Shown in pieces: positions 38,039 to 46,949 of a stretch of DNA of 64,000 bases (within the stretch, counting starts at the first letter, position 1; each line of letters starts with the position of its first letter). The DNA comes from Leptospira licerasiae serovar Varillal str. VAR 010 (GTDB lineage Bacteria > Spirochaetota > Leptospiria > Leptospirales > Leptospiraceae). The stretch is from positions 1 through 64,000 of the forward strand of contig NZ_AHOO02000005.1 in assembly GCF_000244755.1 (NCBI RefSeq). Direction: 5' to 3'. Below the pieces are notes generated by a model that saw only the letters and a list, made by a program, of their open reading frames with translations, did no database searches and was not told the origin of the DNA. Made by a program: the position numbers and the translations under genes.

Positions 38039-38456
38039 GTTGATTCTCCAATTTATATATAAAATCCAGTCACCTACAAATCAAGGACAGGTCAAGAGAG
38101 TATTTTCAAAATTTATGATAATAAATTGAATCAGAAACGTTATCTCGGATTGGATAAAGTTTGTTTATAAGAAAGTATATTTAAATTTGTATTTTACTTG
38201 AAACTAATAATATGGAGCAACTTCACTCTTGCTCCATCCCTAGTCGAGCAAGCAAAAAGTTTTTTAAGTAATTTGAATTTTCCTCATCAGACGAAAAAGC
38301 CACAGGATGAGATGCCGTATATAAGGACGAATGCCCAACGGTTTACCTTCTAAGATGGTTAGTTCATCTTCTCCTTTTAGCAAAAACAAAGAGCCAAGTT
38401 AGTTCCTAAACAAATTTACACCACCGCACTTATACTTATATTGATAACCCTAGGAA
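38039..38456. other. Intergenic region with hairpin
   Basis: No gene seen. The region is AT-rich and divergent between the lipoprotein and sppA. It contains a perfect hairpin: ATGGAGCAA (38212-38220) pairs with TTGCTCCAT (38229-38237) around an 8-base loop, with no U-tract after it. The sppA promoter is presumably downstream of the hairpin. Confidence 0.5.
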
Positions 38457-39521
38457 ATGTACCGCCTCGTCAAGAGAAACCGGCCGGGCTTCTTAGGCAA
38501 AATCAACCTCCGCTATTTCATTGACAGGGGATCGGTACCAAGATCCACTCTAATTGTGGACCGAAATCGTATCGCATTAGCAATCACCTTTGTTGTCACC
38601 ATCCTCTCCTTGTTCGTTGGACTTATTAATTTAGTGTCCAACGTTTCCTCTTCTAAACTCACAAAAGTAGATGCGGGTTCCGGATTCGGGACCGACAGAC
38701 TGGGAGCGGCCTTAATCAAGATTGAAGGGGAGATCCACTCCGGACAATCCGGCTATGATTCCGCAGGCGCTCAAACCATATTGCAGCAACTCAGATCAAT
38801 CGAAGACGACTCTAATATCGTAGGCATCTTAGTAGAGATCAACTCTCCGGGAGGATCGGTGGGAGCCTCGCAAGAGATCTATAAAGAGTTAATGTTCCTT
38901 CGAAAGGAAAAAAACAAAAAGGTAGTGGTGTCTATGAAAGACATCGCTGCTTCCGGAGGATATTATATAGCTTCCGCTGCGGACAAAATTTTCGCATTAG
39001 GCGGAACCTTAACAGGCTCCATAGGAGTGATCGCGATCGCTCCGAATATCAAAGGACTCTTAGAAAGATACGGAGTCAAAGTCCGCACTTTCAAAGAAGG
39101 GAAATATAAGGATTCTCTTTCCCTATTCCGAGATAGCACCCCGGAAGAAGATGCAATGATCCAAAAAATGCTCTCCGACACATACGAAGAATTTATTGAA
39201 GATGTTTCCAAAGGAAGGAACCAAACCGTAAAATTCGTAGAGGCTCTGGCAGAAGGTAGGGTCTATTCAGGACAAGACGCATTCCGAAACAAATTAGTGG
39301 ACGATATAGGCGGAAGAAGAGAAGCATTGGCGGAACTTTCTAAACTTTGCAATTATGATGGAACCCTTCCGTTATTCGAAGAAGAAGTAAATCCTTGGGA
39401 AAGATTCTTCCAACTGATGCAAGCAAAGTCCGGAGGATTTTTCGGCGGAGAAAAAGTGTTCCTTCAAGAGCTCAAACGTTCTCCCATTTTAGTTTTATAT
39501 CCCAATTCAATGGCATGGTAA
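38457..39521 (+). CDS. sppA: Signal peptide peptidase SppA, short type
   Basis: A 354-residue membrane protease that degrades released signal peptides. One N-terminal helix (about 38-60) precedes the S49 domain. The catalytic Ser166 is in [10 protein letters not shown]. Lys218 in KYKDS matches the Bacillus SppA Ser/Lys dyad with the same 52-residue spacing. Followed after 4 bases by a membrane-protein gene, suggesting an operon running through surE and a TPR gene. Confidence 0.85.
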   Translation: MYRLVKRNRPGFLGKINLRYFIDRGSVPRSTLIVDRNRIALAITFVVTILSLFVGLINLVSNVSSSKLTKVDAGSGFGTDRLGAALIKIEGEIHSGQSGYDSAGAQTILQQLRSIEDDSNIVGILVEINSPGGSVGASQEIYKELMFLRKEKNKKVVVSMKDIAASGGYYIASAADKIFALGGTLTGSIGVIAIAPNIKGLLERYGVKVRTFKEGKYKDSLSLFRDSTPEEDAMIQKMLSDTYEEFIEDVSKGRNQTVKFVEALAEGRVYSGQDAFRNKLVDDIGGRREALAELSKLCNYDGTLPLFEEEVNPWERFFQLMQAKSGGFFGGEKVFLQELKRSPILVLYPNSMAW

Positions 39522-39525
39522 TCCT

Positions 39526-40128
39526 GTGTTAAAAGAATTATTCAATAGATTTATAGATCTTTTAGATGCGGTTCTATTCGAACCGTTTCGAGTGGAGAAT
39601 GTAATTTCTTCTTGGGGAACTTATCCTCTTAAATTGGTAACCGTTATGGTTCTGTTACTTGCAGCGACAAGCGCTGGGGCAGGTTATGTTTTCATAACTC
39701 CTCCTTTTACGGGCAGAAGTTTCGGTCAATTCCTGATTGCCGCTTTGACTCATTTGTTATTTTTTATACTTCTGCCTTACGCAGTCGCATTCATAGTGGA
39801 CGGACTTGCTCAGTCCAACGGGAAGAAGGGAAACGCGAATATCACTCTTAGATTTGTAAACATCTCCCTCTCACTTTTTATCTCCACCGCCGCCTGGGCA
39901 ATTCTTCTGGCTCAATTAGGAATAAAAGGCGGATTCGGTGTCCTTACATTATACTCGATCCATTACGGATTATTTATGACAGTCTTGGTTCGTGGAACTT
40001 CTTACATCTATGACCTAAAGTTTAAGGATTCCTTTCGTATCAATATTACCACATTTATTATAACGTTCTTTTTACCCTTAGCGATGTATTCCGCCGTAAT
40101 CACTTCGTTTAATCCTTCTCTTCCGTAA
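39526..40128 (+). CDS. Hypothetical Yip1-like membrane protein
   Basis: 200 residues and about five helices. The opening [26 protein letters not shown] resembles the N-terminal amphipathic part of Yip1-domain proteins. GTG start four bases after sppA. Function unknown. Confidence 0.6.
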   Translation: MLKELFNRFIDLLDAVLFEPFRVENVISSWGTYPLKLVTVMVLLLAATSAGAGYVFITPPFTGRSFGQFLIAALTHLLFFILLPYAVAFIVDGLAQSNGKKGNANITLRFVNISLSLFISTAAWAILLAQLGIKGGFGVLTLYSIHYGLFMTVLVRGTSYIYDLKFKDSFRINITTFIITFFLPLAMYSAVITSFNPSLP

Positions 40129-40138
40129 ATTATATAAT

Positions 40139-40891
40139 ATGAATATTCTAATCACCAACGACGACGGGATCTCCTCCAATGGAATCCTTGCATTGGAAAA
40201 AGTTTTAGGAAAAGAACATAACACCTACCTAATCGCTCCTCTAAAGGAACGCTCAGCAACCTCTATGGCATTGAGTATTTACGATTCCATGAGAGTAGAA
40301 AGAGTGAACGAAAATCATTATATCGTAGACGGATTTCCTGTGGACTGTGTGAATATCGGACTTCATGGGAATATCTTTCCCAAAATAGATTTGGTGCTCT
40401 CCGGGATCAACCGGGGAGTGAATATGGGGCACGATGTTCATTATTCCGGAACAGTCGGAGCCGCAAGACACGGAGCTATCCATAATAGAAAAAGTATCGC
40501 TGTCAGTTCCGGGAATTTGGATAAAAACTACGATTATTACAAAGAAGCGGAACTAGTCCGTGAAATCCTGAACTCCTGGACTGAGGAATTTTCAGCCGGT
40601 ATTGTTTATAATATCAATATCCCTGAAAAATTCGAGAACTCACTTTCTTCTATAGAAATAGCGAAGTTGGGAAAAAGAACCTATGTGGACACTTATCATT
40701 CCAAGCAGATCATAGGAGGGATCTCGGATTTCTTCTTAGGAGGCTCGGAACTCGGACATATTCCTGAAGAAGGCGCCGATTTCGATATATTCTTCCGTGG
40801 AAAAATTCCGATCACTCCTTTAAGTTTAGATCAAACTTCTCCGCTTGAGTTGGAAGAATTTAGAAAAAGGATCCGGGTTAAATCGAAGTAA
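40139..40891 (+). CDS. surE: 5'-nucleotidase SurE
   Basis: A 250-residue SurE nucleoside monophosphate phosphatase. The metal-site NDDG is at residues 7-10, with [14 protein letters not shown], the phosphate-site [22 protein letters not shown] and the VSSGN block. It dephosphorylates nucleotides in survival or stress conditions. Starts 10 bases after the membrane-protein gene; its stop abuts the TPR gene. Confidence 0.93.
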   Translation: MNILITNDDGISSNGILALEKVLGKEHNTYLIAPLKERSATSMALSIYDSMRVERVNENHYIVDGFPVDCVNIGLHGNIFPKIDLVLSGINRGVNMGHDVHYSGTVGAARHGAIHNRKSIAVSSGNLDKNYDYYKEAELVREILNSWTEEFSAGIVYNINIPEKFENSLSSIEIAKLGKRTYVDTYHSKQIIGGISDFFLGGSELGHIPEEGADFDIFFRGKIPITPLSLDQTSPLELEEFRKRIRVKSK

Positions 40892-41605
40892 ATGGAAAAG
40901 AAAGCTCCGAGAAAGATCCCAGCCAAAAGAAGGATTTTTACCGAAATCCTAAAAGAGAATTATACTGTCGCGATCACTCTAATCGACAGAGAAATGTCCG
41001 AGACCGGAAAAGATCCGGAACTACTTTATAATTTTGCAATATGTTGTTCCAGGACCGGAAATCACAAAAAGTGCGTTTCAGTGATCGAAGAACTTTTGGA
41101 AGAATTCCCGAAATTCTCGGAAAGAGATAACGCATTCAGAATGATGATCTATTCTCTGATTCGGACCGGAGATTATAAGACCGCTTTGGCAAGAACGGAA
41201 GAACGTCTCAAACTTTCATTGGATGATATCATTCTTCTTTCCCTAAAAGCATCCGCATTGGAGAAATCAGGCGACACAAAGGGTGCGATCGAAACCCACC
41301 TGAGAATTTTACGACTGAGACCTGAGCAAAAAAACAGCCTAAATTCCGTTGCATACCTGCTTTTAGAGGGAAAAGAGCCGAATCAGGAAGACCTCAAGCT
41401 TGCGATGGAGAATATAAAGAGGGCATTGCAGTTAGATCCGGAAAACCCAGCGTATTTGGATTCTTTCGGAGTTCTGCTATCCAAATTAGGAAAACCGGAA
41501 GAAGCCAGAAAAGCCTTCGAAAAAGCGATTACCAAAGCTCCGACAGAAGATATCATTCTGGAGCATTTGAAAAAACTATCTCAAACAAATAGACAAGCGA
41601 CTTGA
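40892..41605 (+). CDS. TPR-repeat protein
   Basis: 237 residues, mostly tetratricopeptide repeats: YNFAICCSRTGNHKKCVSVIEELL, LSLKASALEKSGDTKGAIETHLRILRL and AYLDSFGVLLSKLGKPEEARKAFEKAI. No signal peptide, so probably a cytoplasmic scaffold. It starts directly on the surE stop codon. A tRNA cluster follows, with a -35-like TTGACA overlapping the end of this gene. Confidence 0.75.
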   Translation: MEKKAPRKIPAKRRIFTEILKENYTVAITLIDREMSETGKDPELLYNFAICCSRTGNHKKCVSVIEELLEEFPKFSERDNAFRMMIYSLIRTGDYKTALARTEERLKLSLDDIILLSLKASALEKSGDTKGAIETHLRILRLRPEQKNSLNSVAYLLLEGKEPNQEDLKLAMENIKRALQLDPENPAYLDSFGVLLSKLGKPEEARKAFEKAITKAPTEDIILEHLKKLSQTNRQAT

Positions 41606-41629
41606 CACCTCGCCCTTTCGCGAAATCAT
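41602..41629 (+). promoter_or_regulatory. Putative promoter of the tRNA cluster
   Basis: TTGACA (41602-41607) with a 16-17 base spacer to AATCAT (41624-41629), a weak -10. It sits across the TPR gene stop and about a dozen bases before tRNA-Pro. Confidence 0.4.
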
Positions 41630-41640
41630 GGACTTCGATC

Positions 41641-41712
41641 CGGGATGTAGCGCAGTGGTAGCGCATCTGTTTTGGGTACAGAGGGTCGCAGGTTCAAATC
41701 CTGTCATCCCGA
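41641..41712 (+). tRNA. tRNA-Pro (UGG)
   Basis: Acceptor CGGGATG pairs with CATCCCG. The D arm is GCGC/GCGC. The anticodon stem TCTGT/ACAGA holds loop TTTGGGT with anticodon TGG, and the T arm GCAGG/CCTGT with TTCAAAT is complete. CCA is not encoded. Confidence 0.95.
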
Positions 41713-41732
41713 ATTCCTCTTTTACAAAACAA

Positions 41733-41811
<79 letters not shown>

Positions 41812-41816
41812 AACAT

Positions 41817-41893
41817 GGTGAGCGTAGCTCAGTTGGTAGAGCTCCAGATTGTGGTTCTGGCTGTCGCGGGTTCGAGCCCCGTCGTTCACCCCA
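41817..41893 (+). tRNA. tRNA-His (GUG)
   Basis: Starts with the extra G(-1) at 41817 opposite C73 (41890), the identity element of tRNA-His. Acceptor GTGAGCG pairs with CGTTCAC, anticodon loop TTGTGGT gives GTG, and CCA is encoded at 41891-41893. Confidence 0.95.
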
Positions 41894-41961
41894 AAATTTT
41901 TCTACCATTACAAATCAATCTAACAAAATCAAAAAGACCCAACGGGTGCTCGGAACTTTCG

Positions 41962-42765
41962 TTAACCGGCAAAAAACAAAACAATCCCTGCTATTGTAAT
42001 ATCCGCAAAGAAGTGCACTAACACCGGATAATAAATTCCCTTACTTAAGATCCGGATCAGCCCGGTCATCAAACCGTAGATCCCTGCGAGTACTACCCCT
42101 ACCCAACCGCGTGGAAATCCATACAAATGTAAGATCCCAAAACTCAATGCTTGGAACACTAAAACCCAAAAAAGAGAAAGCCTCGCCGTTAGCAATGCCT
42201 CGAATAAGATCCCTCTAAATAAAAATTCCTCTGCAATCGCATTTATGATCGCAAAACCTATTCCGGCTGCTATCAACACCGGAATATCCCCTTTAGGAAA
42301 ATTCTCTTTGATATCGCTGACATCCGGATCTAAAAGATAAAACCAAAGAAATAAAGCGATACTTGCGGAAAATACGAATAGAACGGAAAGTCCCAGAATC
42401 TGTCCGGAAACTTCCCCCTTAGCCCACCATCGTAATAAACCTAACTTGCGAATTTTAGAAAAAGACAAAAAGTAAAAAACTAATGCAACGATCAACGTCC
42501 CAGGCCAAAGATTTTTGGCATAAGGAAATATATTAATAAAAGATAATACGAATAACGGGATATTCAGATAAAATAAGGACTTCCATTTGGATCGTAATCC
42601 GATTAGCAAAAACAGAACTAACAGGACAGGGACCGCAAATATGGCCCGAACTTCTTCGAAAACAGCAACGCTAAAGACACCGATAGATAGGAGGATAAAA
42701 AAACGTTCTCGGTTACCGGCCTTGTATTCAGGTAGATCGATTCTGCCGGTTTCCGAAAAATTCAT
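41962..42765 (-). CDS. CPBP-family intramembrane metalloprotease
   Basis: 267 residues, about eight helices. The glutamate motif AIAEEFLFRGILFEALL (EExxxR) and later conserved His positions (SFGILHLYGFPRG and VLVHFFADI) define the CAAX protease/bacteriocin-processing (CPBP/Abi) family. Substrate unknown. Convergent with the tRNA cluster; 15 bases after the upstream hypothetical gene. Confidence 0.8.
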   Translation of the reverse strand: MNFSETGRIDLPEYKAGNRERFFILLSIGVFSVAVFEEVRAIFAVPVLLVLFLLIGLRSKWKSLFYLNIPLFVLSFINIFPYAKNLWPGTLIVALVFYFLSFSKIRKLGLLRWWAKGEVSGQILGLSVLFVFSASIALFLWFYLLDPDVSDIKENFPKGDIPVLIAAGIGFAIINAIAEEFLFRGILFEALLTARLSLFWVLVFQALSFGILHLYGFPRGWVGVVLAGIYGLMTGLIRILSKGIYYPVLVHFFADITIAGIVLFFAG

Positions 42766-42780
42766 TCAAATACCAAAAAC

Positions 42781-43392
42781 CTATTCGAAGAGTTGAATAT
42801 CCTTAATACAGGAGTCCGAGCCGACGCTTTCGAATGTCCCCTGCACTGACCAGATCCAAATACCCTTCGGATATTCTTTTTGAGGAACCGAACCCGCGTC
42901 CTTCTTCAGATAAACAGTAGCAGTTTCCGATCCCGAAAAATCCAGAACGATAGAGCTATATTCAGTATCATCAGGAAGTCTGGATTCTTTATCCACATTG
43001 ATCGCTTCTCTTTCTATAACTCTGAGCGAAAGAGGAGGAGTATTTTTAGAACAGGCGATTACTCGGATACCTTTCCAATTTGTCGGAACATAAATCCCGG
43101 ATTTGAGGCGATGAGAAAGTCTGAGCTCCAGATCGAAATCCGTCTTCATGGAAGAAGGTCGTAACTTTCTCCATTCAGTGTCCAAATTTCCGTCGGCCAA
43201 ATATGGCGCCTGAGAAGAACGATCCACTAGGTAAGAATCGGTGAAATCAAAACGTAAAAAAGGGGGCTCCGATTTATAGGACTCCAGCTTGGAATTCGTC
43301 GTAGAATACAAATAATAATTCGAAAAAACCAGTCCGGCAACAAAAACTGCGGCCCAAATTTTTGAAACAGTGTTCAATTTTAAAAAATCCAC
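42781..43392 (-). CDS. Hypothetical protein with discoidin-like domain
   Basis: 203 residues. One N-terminal membrane helix (about 10-30), then a beta-rich extracytoplasmic domain. The segment SQAPYLADGNLDTEWR resembles the start of NADase-type glycan-binding/discoidin (F5/8C-like) domains that bind surface sugars. Two cysteines (AC and DSCI) may form a disulfide. The family call is tentative. Confidence 0.55.
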   Translation of the reverse strand: MDFLKLNTVSKIWAAVFVAGLVFSNYYLYSTTNSKLESYKSEPPFLRFDFTDSYLVDRSSQAPYLADGNLDTEWRKLRPSSMKTDFDLELRLSHRLKSGIYVPTNWKGIRVIACSKNTPPLSLRVIEREAINVDKESRLPDDTEYSSIVLDFSGSETATVYLKKDAGSVPQKEYPKGIWIWSVQGTFESVGSDSCIKDIQLFE

Positions 43393-43513
43393 TCATCCAA
43401 AGATGCCGATTTCCTAACCCGGGATCAAGAAGGATTTCCTTTCTTCTTGTCGAAAGAAAACCGATTTCGAATCATGATCTCGGAAAGAAATTTCTTAAAA
43501 GGCGGTTCGCGAA

Positions 43514-44425
43514 ATGCTTATTGGAATTACCGGCGGCACGGGACTCATAGGATCCATGTTGGCGATCCGCTTGAAGGCAGAAGGACATAGAGTCCGGATC
43601 TTCAGCAGAAGCGGAAAATTGCCGCCCAGACTCCAAAGAATTTCAGAATGGGACGTTAGGATCGGTTCACTACCTACCAGAGCTGATCTAGAGGGAGTAA
43701 ACGTTCTAATCAATTTAGCAGGCGAACCGATAGCAGGAGTTCGCTGGACCCCCGAATACAAACAAAGGATCCGCTCTTCTCGTATAGACTTTACCAGGGA
43801 TCTTGTCGCAAGACTGACTTCTTTGGGAGAATTTGCGCCCAAAGCATTATTCAATTCTTCTGCAATCGGGATCTATGGATCTTACGATGCAGGAACCCCA
43901 CCGTTCGACGAAGACAGTCCTGCGGCGGAAGATGAGTTAGGCGTCCTATGCAGAGACTGGGAAGAAGAAGCATTAGAAGCGGAAAAAGCAGGCATCAGGA
44001 CCGTTCTCTTAAGAACTGGAGTAGTTCTCACTACTGAAGGCGGAGCACTTGCAACGATGCTGCCAGCATTCAAATTATTCGCTGGCGGCCCGATCGGGAG
44101 CGGAAACCAAATCCTCTCCTGGATCCATATCGAAGACCAACTTTCCGCAATCATGTTCCTGATCAGAAAAGAAGAAGCAAGAGGAGCATTCAATCTTGTA
44201 TCTCCCGAGCCTCTTTCCAACGAGCAATTCAGTAAGATTCTGGCAAAAACTCTAGGGCGCCCATCATTTACGAGAGTTCCTTCCTTCGCACTTTCCCTCG
44301 CATTCGGCGAAGGCTCCATTGTGGCAACTCACGGTCAGAGAGCGGTTCCGAAAAGACTCCAAGAGTTGGGTTATAAATTCAGATACCCGAATCTGGAAGC
44401 AGCACTTCGAAATTTATTAGGCTAA
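43514..44425 (+). CDS. TIGR01777-type NAD-dependent epimerase
   Basis: A 303-residue extended SDR: GITGGTGLIGSMLA at the N-terminus, INLAGEPIAG.RWT, and late SWIHIEDQLSAIMFLI and NLVSPEPLSNEQFSKILAK, the TIGR01777 (YfcH/SULA-like) pattern. The substrate is unknown; some members influence cell division. Appears monocistronic. Confidence 0.82.
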   Translation: MLIGITGGTGLIGSMLAIRLKAEGHRVRIFSRSGKLPPRLQRISEWDVRIGSLPTRADLEGVNVLINLAGEPIAGVRWTPEYKQRIRSSRIDFTRDLVARLTSLGEFAPKALFNSSAIGIYGSYDAGTPPFDEDSPAAEDELGVLCRDWEEEALEAEKAGIRTVLLRTGVVLTTEGGALATMLPAFKLFAGGPIGSGNQILSWIHIEDQLSAIMFLIRKEEARGAFNLVSPEPLSNEQFSKILAKTLGRPSFTRVPSFALSLAFGEGSIVATHGQRAVPKRLQELGYKFRYPNLEAALRNLLG

Positions 44426-44532
44426 TAGCCTGTTTAGCTCTGAGAGCAAAATGGCAAATTAGGTTTCGCGAAAAATTCTCCGAAGCTCCAAAAACAACTT
44501 CCCATTCGATTTAGAATAAGTCTAATCTCTGT

Positions 44533-44850
44533 ATGGAAAACACAATGCCTGGTTCATTCAACGAACTTCTTAAAACACATGATAAACCCATCCTAGTGGA
44601 TTTCTGGGCCGAATGGTGCGGTCCTTGTAAAATGGTAGCTCCTGAGCTGGAAAAATTTGCGCAAGCTCACCAAGGGCAAGTAACCGTAGTAAAAGTCAAT
44701 ATAGACGAAAAGCCTGAGTTGGCTCAACAATACGGAGTTCAATCCATTCCGACCCTGATGTTATTCAAAGGTGGAGAAATCGCTGAAAAAGTGGTGGGAG
44801 CAATTCCACAGGCACATATGGAGAAAGTTTTTGCCCCTAAACTGGCTTAA
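44533..44850 (+). CDS. trxA: Thioredoxin
   Basis: A 105-residue cytosolic disulfide reductant with the classical active site WCGPC at 28-32 and cis-proline Pro73 in SIPT. The length is normal. The start has no strong ribosome site; MPGSF four codons later is an alternative. No terminator precedes the structured element that follows. Confidence 0.93.
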   Translation: MENTMPGSFNELLKTHDKPILVDFWAEWCGPCKMVAPELEKFAQAHQGQVTVVKVNIDEKPELAQQYGVQSIPTLMLFKGGEIAEKVVGAIPQAHMEKVFAPKLA

Positions 44851-44861
44851 AATATTTCGCG

Positions 44862-44975
44862 CGGTTCGACAACCGATTGGGGCGACTCCCTCGCTCCGCT
44901 CGGGCCTTCCACAGCGACCCATAGGGAGCGAGGAAACGACCGTGAAGCGAGTCGGTGCCATCTCGGATGGCAACC
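44862..44975. ncRNA. GC-rich multi-hairpin intergenic element, candidate structured RNA or repeat
   Basis: Four nested or adjacent helices are visible. CGGTT/AACCG is at 44862-44875. CGACTC (44883-44888) pairs with GAGTCG (44949-44954) as an outer stem, and inside it CCTCGCTCC (44889-44897) pairs with GGAGCGAGG (44925-44933). TGCCATC/GATGGCA lies at 44956-44972. It is clearly more GC-rich than its surroundings. No protein frame fits. It could be a dispersed repeat, a small RNA, or the trx 3' structure. Confidence 0.4.
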
Positions 44976-45062
44976 GACCACCGTACCTCAATCCAATTCA
45001 ATATTCTTAATATACTTTAGATCGGCCGCGACCGCTTCGCGTCTTACGTATCGCTGTTGCAA

Positions 45063-46790
45063 TTACCAATTTACGATCTCATCTACTTCTTCCTGATCCA
45101 AACGGAAAGACTCATAGTCTCCGAAAGTTTTAGGAAGAGTCCTAAATAAGAAAGCTCCGAAACCTTTTGCAAAAGAATCGAATCTGGATCTTTTAGAACC
45201 GGAAGCTCTATCAAAAACAGCCTGCTCTAAGAATTCAGAAAGAACCAAAGCGCCATATGCCTGGTCGGAAAGATCCACTCTGTAAGTTTCCTTCCATTCT
45301 CTTGGTTTCTCTTCTATATTCTTATTCCAATCTAATAGAAAATTTTCTCCCAGTTCTGCTACGGCTTTTAATTCCGGATATTTTTTAGCTGAGTCAAAAT
45401 TTTTCTTTAATTCTAAAACAAAAGAATCACGGATCTTAACCCTATTCATAGCACCAAGTGCGTGATCGGTGATGATCAAATGGGTGCCTTCCCAAGTCTC
45501 GTTGATAATACAATCATTATGAAGTCTAGGCAAACAAGTGTAATCACCGATAATTCCGGAACCACCCAAAGCCATAATCGCTCTATGAGTGATCTGAGAA
45601 GAAAGAGAAGAAGATCTATACTTCATTAAAGGAGTGGAGATCTGTTCCGCTAAAATCCCTTTTTGAGCCCAATCGATCCCGCGGAAAATCGGCATGACCA
45701 AAGCGGCATACAAGATCCTTATCTCTGCAAGTTCTCTGGAATACGCAGGAAAATCCTGGATCTTCTTACCGTAGGCCGTTCTGTATCTGGAGTATTCCCG
45801 GGCTTCCATAAATGCTCTTCTGGACATTCCGGAAGCTGCAAGACCGACGTGAACCCTAGAAGTTCGGATCACATAACGGATCAGGTTTGCGATCCCATGG
45901 GCAGGTCTTCCTAAAGCTTCCGCTTCCAGATCTTCGTATACGATCTCGACGGTAAGTTTTCCCTTAGAGCCTATAATATCTTTTTTTCTTAATATATGGT
46001 GACCGTTCAGCTCTCCATTATCTTTGATCCTTGGGACCAAGAATAGACCTACTGTTTCAGTATCTTCTATTTTAGCCGTTGTGACCCAAAGGTCTCCCGG
46101 GTTAGAGCAGAACCATTTTTCTCCGTTTAGGATCCATTTCCCATCTTCGCCCTTTCTTGCGATTGTGCGGTTGGCACCTACGTTACTTCCCCCCACTCTC
46201 TCCGTAACATACTGTCCCGCCATAAAATGAGAGAAGGAACCCTTTCCTGCCACTAAAGGCAGATATTTTTTTTTCTGTTCTTCCGTTCCGATGCCTTGCA
46301 ACACACGGATCATACCTTCGGTCATCGCCAAGGGACAGGTTACCCCACCTTCACCATTTTGGTTTGCAAGATATGTCAAAGCCTGTCTGTGGAGATCCGT
46401 AAAAGGGAACTTCCATTCATCATGAAAATCTAAATTAACAATACCATAATCGTACGATATCTTTCTGGAAAGTTTTTGTTCGTGAGAATAAACGATCTGA
46501 TCGATACGATTTCCTGTTCGATCGTATTTGACTACTTCTCCGTATTTACCTTCTTTATGAGAGGCCTCGGTAAGTTCGTCTAAAATGCCGCCGACCAATT
46601 CTCCATATCCTTTGAGATGATCTATCATAGCCTTCTTATGGTCCGGTTTATAATCGGAAGAGTATCTCTCCACTATTCTCTGGAGGATCTTATCCTCTTC
46701 GTAAAAGTTTTTACCTCTATTTCCTTTATAACCCGTTAAGTCGTAAGAAGATAAACCTGGGTTTTCGGCTAAACGTAATGGATGATTCAT
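45063..46790 (-). CDS. AidB-like acyl-CoA dehydrogenase
   Basis: A 575-residue flavoprotein, longer than a standard acyl-CoA dehydrogenase because of a helical N-terminal domain of about 130 residues. FAD/substrate blocks: [30 protein letters not shown] and [32 protein letters not shown]. The last resembles AidB/ACAD11 proteins rather than beta-oxidation enzymes. An AGGAA site precedes the ATG. No electron-transfer flavoprotein gene is nearby. Confidence 0.75.
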   Translation of the reverse strand: MNHPLRLAENPGLSSYDLTGYKGNRGKNFYEEDKILQRIVERYSSDYKPDHKKAMIDHLKGYGELVGGILDELTEASHKEGKYGEVVKYDRTGNRIDQIVYSHEQKLSRKISYDYGIVNLDFHDEWKFPFTDLHRQALTYLANQNGEGGVTCPLAMTEGMIRVLQGIGTEEQKKKYLPLVAGKGSFSHFMAGQYVTERVGGSNVGANRTIARKGEDGKWILNGEKWFCSNPGDLWVTTAKIEDTETVGLFLVPRIKDNGELNGHHILRKKDIIGSKGKLTVEIVYEDLEAEALGRPAHGIANLIRYVIRTSRVHVGLAASGMSRRAFMEAREYSRYRTAYGKKIQDFPAYSRELAEIRILYAALVMPIFRGIDWAQKGILAEQISTPLMKYRSSSLSSQITHRAIMALGGSGIIGDYTCLPRLHNDCIINETWEGTHLIITDHALGAMNRVKIRDSFVLELKKNFDSAKKYPELKAVAELGENFLLDWNKNIEEKPREWKETYRVDLSDQAYGALVLSEFLEQAVFDRASGSKRSRFDSFAKGFGAFLFRTLPKTFGDYESFRLDQEEVDEIVNW

Positions 46791-46949
46791 AATAGTTCCT
46801 TTTAAAAAGCGGCGATCCGAATACCGCTATCATAAGCGAATACAACTCGACCGCCAGAACTTTTTAGTCGGAAATACTACACATCGAACATCGTTTGTTT
46901 GGAAGAAAAAGTATAGCAAAGGTCATAGAACTAGAAAAACAGGTTTTTC

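Noticed and set aside
41815..42021. Plus-strand open frame overlapping tRNA-His
   Set aside because: It translates the tRNA itself; a tRNA with G(-1) and encoded CCA explains the sequence.
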